From the NCBI GenBank assembly GCA_934254835.1, contig CAKQMI010000040.1, positions 1-10,793 on the forward strand: a stretch of DNA of 10,793 bases, given 5' to 3'. This DNA is from an uncultured Clostridia bacterium (GTDB lineage: Bacteria; Bacillota; Clostridia; Christensenellales; CAG-917). The position numbers and the translations under genes are program-made. The notes beneath the pieces are model-generated. The model searched no databases and was not told where the DNA came from. It saw nothing but the letters and a program-made list of their open reading frames with translations. The stretch's first letter is position 1. Each line of letters begins with the position of its first letter. Positions 6,427-10,793 of this stretch are shown here, one piece after another.

Positions 6427-7437
6427 ATGAAGAAAACTTATTTTTTGGGTAGCAATACGGCAGAGGGGTTTTTCGGCGACTTTTCGCACTTGACTGCGAG
6501 CAAAACCGTGGTGCTGAAAGGCGGTGCGGGCACGGGAAAATCCACGCTTATGAAAAAGGTGAACGAGATTGCCGAGGACGCCGGGTTCGACACCGAAATT
6601 TATCGTTGCAGTAGCGACGTGTCAAGCCTTGACGCGGTGTTCGTTCCGTCCAAAAATTTTGCGGTCATCGACGGCACTTTCCCGCATGTCACCGAGGCGG
6701 ACGTCCCATTACTTTCGGGCTTTTTGTTCAACCTTGTGGATAAGGCGGATTATAAGAAAATCGCACCATACGACGCAGAAATTAAGCGTGCGTTATCTTT
6801 GAAGAAACAACACTTTAACGACGCGTATTGTGCGTTAAAGTGCGCAAACGTAATATTTGAACACAACAAAAGCAAAATCGAAAGAGGTTTCGAGGACGAG
6901 ATTTTTGGCGTCGTTTCATCGTTTTTTTCGCGCCTTGAAACCTCGCACGGGAAACGCGAAACCCGCTTTGTCAGCGCCTACACCGACGATGGGTTCGTGG
7001 ACTTTTTGCATGCCGATTTTTCGGGTAATTACAAAATCGGAATTCATTCGGAGTACCCCGAAATCGTCGTACTTTTCATCACCAAACTTGCGTCAATTTT
7101 GGACGCTCACGGTGTCCGATACACCGCTTTTCGCGCGCCGTATTCGCCGAATTTTTTCGATGCGCTGGAAGTGGACGGCGTGATTATCGCAGACGAAAAA
7201 CGGCTCTCTCCCGTTTCCGAAACCGTCCAAATCGACCTTGCGATTTTTGCGGATATGCGTGCGGAAATCGACGCTTCCCATTCCCTTCACGACGCACTAA
7301 TCGACAAGGCAACGTCCCATATCCGCCTTGCTCGGCTTTCACATGCGTCGGTCGAAAGAATCTATTCGCCCGCCATGGACTGGACGGACGTTGACAACAA
7401 AACCGACAAAATCCTTTGCCTCCTTTTCGATTGCTGA
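6427..7437 (+). CDS. P-loop ATPase, PRK06851-like family of spore formers
   Basis: A 336-residue protein. After a short lead (YFLGSNTAEGFF) comes a Walker A motif GGAGTGKST (32-40), then IYRCSSDVSSLDAVFVPS and FAVIDGTFPHV (about 85-95), which follow the pattern of the PRK06851 family (CSSD..SLD..VIP, ALIDGTAPHV). A later block, RETRFVSAYTDDGFVDFL, corresponds to the family's second-half signature (FASAITPDG). Family members are widespread in sporulating Bacillota and have no firmly assigned biochemical role. The start has AAAGGAG 6 nt upstream; the frame also reads back to 6289, which would overlap dpaA and is rejected. It is divergent from dpaAB with 95 bp between them. No terminator separates it from the next small gene. 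Confidence 0.82.
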   Translation: MKKTYFLGSNTAEGFFGDFSHLTASKTVVLKGGAGTGKSTLMKKVNEIAEDAGFDTEIYRCSSDVSSLDAVFVPSKNFAVIDGTFPHVTEADVPLLSGFLFNLVDKADYKKIAPYDAEIKRALSLKKQHFNDAYCALKCANVIFEHNKSKIERGFEDEIFGVVSSFFSRLETSHGKRETRFVSAYTDDGFVDFLHADFSGNYKIGIHSEYPEIVVLFITKLASILDAHGVRYTAFRAPYSPNFFDALEVDGVIIADEKRLSPVSETVQIDLAIFADMRAEIDASHSLHDALIDKATSHIRLARLSHASVERIYSPAMDWTDVDNKTDKILCLLFDC

Positions 7438-7468
7438 TTTGTTAAAAAATGTAAATGTTAAAGCCGTA

Positions 7469-7474
7469 TATAAT
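7469..7474 (+). promoter_or_regulatory. Possible -10 element before the small Cys-tail gene
   Basis: A perfect TATAAT lies 48 nt before the next start codon, but no convincing -35 is found at 16-18 bp. The gene may equally be read from the ATPase promoter. Confidence 0.3.
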
Positions 7475-7522
7475 CTTCCTTTCTTGCAAATACTACAAGT
7501 ACCAAATAAAAGGAGAGATTGT

Positions 7523-7645
7523 ATGGCGAAAAACAGACAGAATGCCAAAGAAAAGGCATCTTCCAAGAAAGCTACAAGCGGTGCAAACCGCGCTACGTCA
7601 ACAAAGTCCGAAAGCGACTGCTGTGGCTGTGGCAAAGACAAATAA
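7523..7645 (+). CDS. 40-residue Lys/Ser-rich protein with CCGC tail
   Basis: A very short gene with a good ribosome binding site (AAGGAGA, 7 nt before ATG 7523) and a strong terminator 22 bp after its stop. The product starts MAKNRQNAKEKASSKKATSG and ends SESDCCGCGKDK: a basic, probably disordered body and a four-residue CCGC cluster. It has no membrane segment or signal peptide. Small Lys/Asn/Ser-rich proteins of this size are common among minor spore proteins, and its neighbours are spore-related, but I see no diagnostic SASP sequence. The cysteines could bind metal or form disulfides. Function unknown; that it is a gene is well supported by its signals. Confidence 0.65.
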   Translation: MAKNRQNAKEKASSKKATSGANRATSTKSESDCCGCGKDK

Positions 7646-7666
7646 TTAACTTTTTTTGGAAGACGG

Positions 7667-7697
7667 AAAAACCGAAGCGTTTGCCTCGGTTTTTTTG
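7667..7697. terminator. Bidirectional intrinsic terminator
   Basis: The stem is ACCGA 7671-7675 with TCGGT 7686-7690, plus inner GC/GC around one A-C mismatch and loop GTTT. It is flanked by A5 on the left and T7 on the right. It serves the small plus-strand gene and the XRE regulator gene ending at 7712. Confidence 0.85.
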
Positions 7698-7711
7698 TTT
7701 ATGCTCTTTTG

Positions 7712-7912
7712 TTATTTTCGTCCGACAATATCGTCAAGCGTTGCGTCAAAATAATCGGCAATCTTCACAAGGTTTTCAAGCCCGATTTCCCGCTGACAGT
7801 TGACGTAGCGGTGCAAAGTTTGCGTGGGGATACCAATCTCTTTTGCCACTTGATTTATGCTTCTATCCCCTATATATTCTTTCAGAACCTTTGCAAATCT
7901 TTCCTTGTACAT
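7712..7912 (-). CDS. XRE-family small transcriptional regulator
   Basis: A 66-residue Cro/CI-type helix-turn-helix protein, almost nothing but the DNA-binding domain: SINQVAKEIGIPTQTLHRYVN (about 18-38) forms helices 2 and 3, and LVKIADYFDATLDDIVGR is the usual C-terminal helix pair. No sensor domain is present. A GTG at 7918 could add two residues, but ATG 7912 lies exactly 7 nt past a -10-like TATAGT (7924-7919) and neither has a clear ribosome binding site, so the mRNA may be leaderless as for lambda cI. Two matching palindromes lie between this gene and the divergent membrane protein gene and are its probable operators. Most likely a repressor of itself and of the neighbour. Confidence 0.85.
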   Translation of the reverse strand: MYKERFAKVLKEYIGDRSINQVAKEIGIPTQTLHRYVNCQREIGLENLVKIADYFDATLDDIVGRK

Positions 7913-7918
7913 AAACAC

Positions 7919-7924
7919 ACTATA
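7919..7924 (-). promoter_or_regulatory. -10 element of the regulator gene
   Basis: TATAGT on the minus strand directly follows operator O1 and ends 7 nt before ATG 7912. No good -35 is seen at 16-19 bp, so the promoter looks weak. Confidence 0.45.
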
Positions 7925-7925
7925 T

Positions 7926-7937
7926 CACCGAATGGTG
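7926..7937. promoter_or_regulatory. Operator O1 (CACC-N4-GGTG)
   Basis: The palindrome CACCGAATGGTG lies immediately upstream of the regulator's -10 element. Read on the minus strand it continues as GGTGATAT, the same flank as O2, so the two sites face opposite ways with centres 29 bp apart. Confidence 0.7.
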
Positions 7938-7945
7938 TCATCTTC

Positions 7946-7975
7946 TTGACATTTCACCGTTTGGTGATATATAAT
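7946..7975 (+). promoter_or_regulatory. Consensus sigma-A promoter of the membrane protein gene
   Basis: Perfect TTGACA (7946-7951) and perfect TATAAT (7970-7975) are 18 bp apart, with operator O2 filling the spacer. Such a strong promoter would need tight repression. Confidence 0.85.
7955..7966. promoter_or_regulatory. Operator O2 (CACC-N4-GGTG)
   Basis: The palindrome CACCGTTTGGTG sits inside the -35/-10 spacer of the plus-strand promoter, where bound repressor would block RNA polymerase. It matches O1 in both half-sites. Confidence 0.75.
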
Positions 7976-8005
7976 ATTTTTAATATCAATAAATGGGGTG
8001 AAAAT

Positions 8006-8869
8006 ATGCAGAACAAAAATATCCGTTCTATCATAATTATTCTTTCGATAGTATTATCTTTAATAACGGTTTTAATTGTAATCCTCGGAAATTTTATAAG
8101 CATAGGAGGCATAATTATCGTTTCGGGGCTTGATTTGCTTAAATTTTCGTTTAATATCGAATCAACCGAATTTACGGACATACAAGTACTACTATTTATC
8201 GCATCACTTTGCTCGCTTTTGTTCATAGTAAGTTTTATCGGTATAGCTTATACAGGAATCAGAATACTTGTAGCAAAACCAAATGCAAAACTTGAAAAAA
8301 TAAAGAAAACTTACTTTAACGATACATTTTTTTTGTTTGTTATAGGACTTATATATTTAATTTCATTTTTAGTAATACAGAATAAGATTCCGTATAAGGT
8401 TAAATTAACTACTAACGCCTTCTATACGTTAATTCTTTGTATAATTGTAGCCGGTTGTAATCTTTATTATCAAATTGCTATTGAAAAGAAATCACCCGAC
8501 AAGCAAATATCTGATGACATAGCAACTCCGCAAGAATCTGTTTATATCAATACTACGTCTATTAATAAGGCAGACCAATTTGATTGTATTAATATTAATA
8601 ATCCCGAACATGACAACGAAACAAACTCACCTAAATCTTTTGCCAATAATGATTCCGCACAAAATGCTCGCTCTTTTTGTATAAGCATATCGAATTTTCA
8701 GTCATATCATAAAGACTGGTTGTTTGATAAAATTAAAGAAATTGAACATGTTACTAATGTTGATATTTCGCCCGTCGGAGTTATTACTTGCTACTATGAC
8801 GATAACGTTAAAACTCCGTCGGATGTTTCATCATTAAAAGAATTAATTAAATTGCAAATCACAGAATAA
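8006..8869 (+). CDS. Four-helix membrane protein under XRE control, function unknown
   Basis: A 287-residue protein with four hydrophobic segments (about 8-40, 61-89, 107-125, 138-158), a polar Asn/Asp/Ser-rich linker (about 160-222) and a C-terminal soluble domain (about 223-287). The soluble part (FCISISNFQ, a WLFDKIKEIE helix, VTNVDISPVGVITCYY, then a SSLKELIKL helix) has the strand-helix-strand order of a heavy-metal-associated-like ferredoxin fold but lacks the CxxC metal site. I do not recognise a family. ATG 8006 has GGGGTG about 6 nt upstream, and the frame's upstream extension covers the promoter and is rejected. Base composition is markedly more AT-rich than neighbouring genes (runs of AT-only codons), suggesting separate ancestry. 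It is divergent from the XRE regulator. Confidence 0.8.
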   Translation: MQNKNIRSIIIILSIVLSLITVLIVILGNFISIGGIIIVSGLDLLKFSFNIESTEFTDIQVLLFIASLCSLLFIVSFIGIAYTGIRILVAKPNAKLEKIKKTYFNDTFFLFVIGLIYLISFLVIQNKIPYKVKLTTNAFYTLILCIIVAGCNLYYQIAIEKKSPDKQISDDIATPQESVYINTTSINKADQFDCININNPEHDNETNSPKSFANNDSAQNARSFCISISNFQSYHKDWLFDKIKEIEHVTNVDISPVGVITCYYDDNVKTPSDVSSLKELIKLQITE

Positions 8870-8872
8870 TCC

Positions 8873-8891
8873 GCTTTAACGCGCTTAAAGC
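8873..8891. repeat. Short inverted repeat before the terminator
   Basis: GCTTTAA (8873-8879) and TTAAAGC (8885-8891) are a perfect 7-bp inverted repeat with a 5-nt loop, just after the membrane protein stop and before the main terminator. It may strengthen termination or protect the 3' end. Confidence 0.4.
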
Positions 8892-8897
8892 ATTTGA

Positions 8898-8927
8898 AAA
8901 GCCCGCTTTTGCGGGCTTTCTTTTTTT
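8898..8927. terminator. Bidirectional intrinsic terminator
   Basis: The stem AAAGCCCGC (8898-8906) pairs with GCGGGCTTT (8911-8919) around loop TTTT, followed by TTTC and T7 on the plus strand. On the minus strand it ends in TTTTC and serves the phosphatase gene, whose stop (8928-8926) touches it. Confidence 0.9.
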
Positions 8928-9528
8928 ATAAGGTAAGGTTTAGTTCTTTCAGTTTTTCGTCAAGGTTGATTTCTTCGACTTTTCCGTTCGTCACAAGGAA
9001 ATCACGCTTACCGAGGGCGAATATGTATCGGTCGGATTTTATGCTGTCGCTGTAAACGTCCATGACCTCGACGTCGGGCAACTCTTTTTCCAGCCTCCTG
9101 ACCTTTTCGGCGTGACGGCAGACTTCCGAGCGCATTATGCCGTTTTTCCTGTCGTGCGTCGTGCAGATGACATAATCGACCTTCATACGCCTTGCAATTT
9201 CTTCAATCAGGAAGTCCGGACTTGCGCTGATAAGCACGGTGGTGCGGTTGCGGTTTTCGGGTTTGAACCAGTCGAACACGTATTTTTCGTACTTATCCCA
9301 GTACTTTTTCACGTTTTTTTCGTTGTTGATAAGGCGGATATACAAAAACGCCACTTTCTTGCACGTCCTGACGGAAATTATGTGCGTCAGCATCATCATT
9401 CCCCAGATGAATTGCAGGGGTAACAACAGGATTATCCAAGGGTTATGCACCATGCAAAAGCCCCAGTATTTCAGCGCGCTGTCGAACGGCACAACCGTTT
9501 TGTCAAAATCGTAAATGTCAACTTGCAT
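8926..9528 (-). CDS. HAD-family phosphatase, HAD-IB (SerB-like) type
   Basis: A 200-residue haloacid dehalogenase superfamily protein. Motif I is YDFDKTV, with Asp7 the likely nucleophile and Asp9 the acid/base. Motif II is LISASP (Ser101), the candidate motif III lysine is in HAEKVRRL (Lys142), and motif IV is DVYSDSIKSD (Asp157-Asp166). The helical cap between motifs I and II contains a hydrophobic stretch (NPWIILLLPLQFIWGMMML, about 29-47), which could associate with the membrane. This layout fits the HAD-IB group that includes phosphoserine phosphatase-like enzymes; the substrate is unknown. The frame extends to 9579, but the start at 9528, placing DFDKT at residues 7-11, is typical, and it is 1 nt from the stop of the upstream gene (TAATATG). 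No clear ribosome binding site is seen, so it probably depends on coupling. Confidence 0.85.
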   Translation of the reverse strand: MQVDIYDFDKTVVPFDSALKYWGFCMVHNPWIILLLPLQFIWGMMMLTHIISVRTCKKVAFLYIRLINNEKNVKKYWDKYEKYVFDWFKPENRNRTTVLISASPDFLIEEIARRMKVDYVICTTHDRKNGIMRSEVCRHAEKVRRLEKELPDVEVMDVYSDSIKSDRYIFALGKRDFLVTNGKVEEINLDEKLKELNLTL

Positions 9529-9529
9529 A

Positions 9530-10018
9530 TTATAAATCTTTGCCCCACTTATTGATTTGTCCGCTGAAAAGGCGGGCAAAACCGCACCTTTTAAGGACTT
9601 TTTCGGATTTTACGTTATCTTCTCTTGTCTCGGCAAAAACTCGTTTCAAGCCCAATAATGACGCGAATTTCAACAGCCCTTTCACGCTTTCGGTCATATA
9701 GCCTTTGCCCTCGTACTTCTTGTTCAGCCCATAGGCAATTTCGGTTGCTCCGTCTTTTGGCGCGTGCTTGAAATCGATGCTCCCGATAACGACGCCTTTC
9801 AGTTCGATAAGCCACATTGTCAAAAACACCGCGTTGTCCTCGTCCGCGCGCACCTCTTTCGCCTTCTCCAAAAGGATATCCTTGTATCTTCCGACGACTT
9901 CCTCGCCGTCGTATTTTGCAGAGTATTCCTTTTCAAATTCCGCAACGTCGTTTGCCAAAACTTCCAGCATATCCGCGTCAAGCGGAACAAGCCTGAGCCT
10001 TCCCGTTTCAATAACCAT
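9530..10018 (-). CDS. GNAT-family N-acetyltransferase (RimJ/RimL-like)
   Basis: A 162-residue acyl-CoA-dependent N-acetyltransferase. It opens with the RimJ/RimL-type start IETGRLRLVPLD. ATEIAYGL (91-98) is the core strand, KKYEGKGYMTES (100-111) is the acetyl-CoA pyrophosphate loop (Q/R-x-x-G-x-G/A), and NVKSEKVLKRCGF (135-147) is the C-terminal family signature. The acceptor may be a protein N-terminus, an amino acid or a small amine and cannot be told from sequence. There is no ribosome binding site before ATG 10018; instead an extended -10 lies 7 nt upstream, so the transcript probably begins at or next to the start codon. It leads a two-gene unit with the HAD phosphatase. Confidence 0.87.
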   Translation of the reverse strand: MVIETGRLRLVPLDADMLEVLANDVAEFEKEYSAKYDGEEVVGRYKDILLEKAKEVRADEDNAVFLTMWLIELKGVVIGSIDFKHAPKDGATEIAYGLNKKYEGKGYMTESVKGLLKFASLLGLKRVFAETREDNVKSEKVLKRCGFARLFSGQINKWGKDL

Positions 10019-10024
10019 ATTATG

Positions 10025-10052
10025 ATTTTACCATACTTTCAATTTGTTTCAA
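10025..10052 (-). promoter_or_regulatory. Promoter of the GNAT-HAD operon
   Basis: On the minus strand TTGAAA (10052-10047), a 16-bp spacer and an extended -10 TGG-TAAAAT (TAAAAT 10030-10025). The expected start of transcription coincides with the A of the ATG at 10018. Confidence 0.65.
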
Positions 10053-10065
10053 ACAACTTTCGCAC

Positions 10066-10091
10066 AAAAAAACCGTAGCCCCGCCACGGTT
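10066..10091 (-). terminator. Strong minus-strand terminator upstream of the GNAT promoter
   Basis: On the minus strand AACCGTGGC and GCTACGGTT form a 9-bp stem (one G-U) with a GGG loop, followed by T7. No coding gene lies upstream for 600 bp, so it would stop read-through from the rRNA operon or a transcript from the repeat region. Confidence 0.8.
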
Positions 10092-10139
10092 ATTCGTTTC
10101 CTAATAAATAATCAATACTAACGTCAAAAGACAACTTCC

Positions 10140-10228
10140 TAAAAACGCCAAAATCTTCGATGATTTTTGAAAAAGGCGAGCGCCGTCGTACTCAAATAAT
10201 ATTTCGTGCAAAATTATCGGCGTTTATA
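10140..10228 (+). repeat. Palindromic element copy A (short)
   Basis: About 89 bp aligning with copy C in the same orientation, sharing GATGATTTTTGAAAAA and the terminal pattern. Its ends form a 7-bp inverted repeat (AAACGCC / GGCGTTT). The centre is shorter than in B and C. The region 10092-10139 before it shows nothing recognisable. Confidence 0.65.
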
Positions 10229-10505
10229 TGCCAACCGTGAGTAATACGAACTATGCCAAAACGCCGATATTTCCGTGCTTTTCGGCAAAAACTCACTTGT
10301 AGTACAAAAAGTACAACTGCGTTCGTCTTTCCCAAAAATCATCGAAACTCTCGACGGTTTGGTCTAAGGAGTATTGCCCCCGCGTTTTTAGGCGAAAACA
10401 AGGCACGCGAGCGGGTTAATACTGTATGTATAAGCCGTGAGCGCAACGAAGTTTTGGTCAAAAACACGGAGCAAGACCACAGTTCGTATTACTCACGGTT
10501 GGCAT
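10228..10505. repeat. 278-bp segment bounded by a 25-bp perfect inverted repeat
   Basis: Positions 10228-10252 (beginning ATGCCAACCGTGAG) are exactly reverse-complementary to 10481-10505. The interior holds palindromic element copy B and a 118-bp part (10363-10480) with its own imperfect stem (AGTATT 10370-10375 with AATACT 10418-10423, then CGCG with CGCG). No credible ORF, tRNA shape or target duplication is visible. It could be a MITE-like element or encode a structured RNA with a long closing stem. Confidence 0.7.
10256..10362 (-). repeat. Palindromic element copy B (inverted)
   Basis: 107 bp aligning end to end with the reverse complement of copy C. The centre is highly alike, sharing ACTCACTTGTAGTAC and GTACAACTGCGTTCGT, and CAAAAATCATC is also shared. 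The outer arms have diverged but still pair with each other (CCAAAACGCCGA / TCGACGGTTTGG, 10 of 12). Confidence 0.7.
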
Positions 10506-10579
10506 GCCACCGAATAAAGAACATATCTATATGCACATTATTTTGCACTCTTTCTTAAAATCAACAATACCTATCTTCC

Positions 10580-10686
10580 TGAAAATCCCGAGATTTTTGA
10601 TGATTTTTGAAAAATACGAACGCAGTTGTACTGACGTACTACAAGTGAGTATTTTTCGTAAAAGGGCAAAAATATCGGGATTTTCA
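10580..10686 (+). repeat. Palindromic element copy C (most complete)
   Basis: 107 bp that folds almost wholly on itself: outer arms 10580-10599 and 10667-10686 pair at 19 of 20 positions, inner arms GAAAAATAC (10609-10617) and GTATTTTTC (10649-10657) pair perfectly, and the centre is GTAC-TGAC-GTAC. The 74 bp between 10506 and 10579 hold nothing recognisable. Confidence 0.75.
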
Positions 10687-10691
10687 CAAGG

Positions 10692-10725
10692 AAAAAGCAC
10701 TTACGAAATGTAAGTGCTTTTTTTT
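10692..10725. terminator. Terminator of the rRNA operon
   Basis: A 9-bp perfect stem (AGCACTTAC 10696-10704 / GTAAGTGCT 10710-10718, loop GAAAT) has A-rich sequence on the left and T8 on the right. On the minus strand it lies just after the 5S rRNA 3' end. Confidence 0.88.
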
Positions 10726-10726
10726 G

Positions 10727-10793
10727 GAATTCGGCGGCTACATACTCTCCCGGGCCGTGTCCAGCCAAGTACCATCTGCGTAGAAAGGCTTAA
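10727..10793 (-). rRNA. rrf: 5S ribosomal RNA, 3' part (partial)
   Basis: Read on the minus strand from the right edge, the sequence contains the conserved 3' half of bacterial 5S rRNA: TTAAGCCTTTCT, then GATGGTACTTGG, then CCCGGGAGAGTA, ending in the helix I strand GCCGCCGAATTCC. The 5' half lies beyond the window. The exact 3' end is estimated from the gap before the terminator. This implies a whole rRNA operon to the right, transcribed leftward. Confidence 0.88.

Noticed and set aside
10253..10558. 101-residue plus-strand ORF
   Set aside because: It crosses copy B and the right arm of the 25-bp inverted repeat, is low in coding character and has no ribosome binding site.
10092..10691. tRNA gene or CRISPR array next to the rRNA operon
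   Set aside because: No GTTCRA T-loop with a paired acceptor stem, and the repeats are palindromic, unequal and not regularly spaced.
10504..10713. 69-residue plus-strand ORF and 65-residue minus-strand ORF (10571-10768) over copy C
   Set aside because: Both run through the palindromic repeat, and the minus-strand frame begins inside the 5S rRNA gene; no ribosome binding sites or protein-like composition.

Overview
The window looks like chromosome of an endospore-forming member of the Bacillota, probably an uncultured Clostridia lineage. This rests on a dipicolinate synthase operon (dpaAB) with a sigma-K-like promoter, strong GGAGG-type ribosome binding sites, A/T-flanked hairpin terminators and consensus TTGACA/TATAAT promoters. 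The lineage is inferred from gene content only. Most genes, and the rRNA operon entering at the right edge, lie on the minus strand.

Left part (1-4998). The acidic C-terminal end of an unrecognised plus-strand protein meets, at a shared bidirectional terminator, a two-gene minus-strand operon for aconitase X (large subunit, then swivel subunit). Upstream of it is an overlapping pair of paralogous LPLAT/PlsC-type acyltransferases, each about 407 residues. Both carry an added Zn-ribbon and an extra C-terminal domain. A 73-residue two-helix membrane protein follows, with its own promoter and terminator.

Middle (5062-7697). dpaA and dpaB overlap by 8 bp and make spore dipicolinic acid. Divergent from them is a P-loop ATPase of a family common in spore formers (PRK06851-like), followed by a 40-residue Lys-rich protein with a CCGC tail.

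Accessory-looking module (7667-8927). A 66-residue XRE-type regulator and an AT-rich four-helix membrane protein are divergently transcribed between two bidirectional terminators. Two palindromic operators (CACC-N4-GGTG) sit in the promoter spacers, one per direction. The arrangement predicts an autoregulated repressor controlling one membrane protein of unknown role. It is the best candidate here for an undescribed small system.

Right part (8926-10793). A GNAT acetyltransferase and a HAD-family phosphatase form a two-gene operon whose first gene appears leaderless. Beyond a minus-strand terminator lies about 600 bp without a credible gene. It holds three diverged copies (A, B, C) of a roughly 107-bp palindromic element and a separate 25-bp perfect inverted repeat bounding 278 bp. 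The window ends in the rRNA operon terminator and the 3' half of a 5S rRNA gene on the minus strand.
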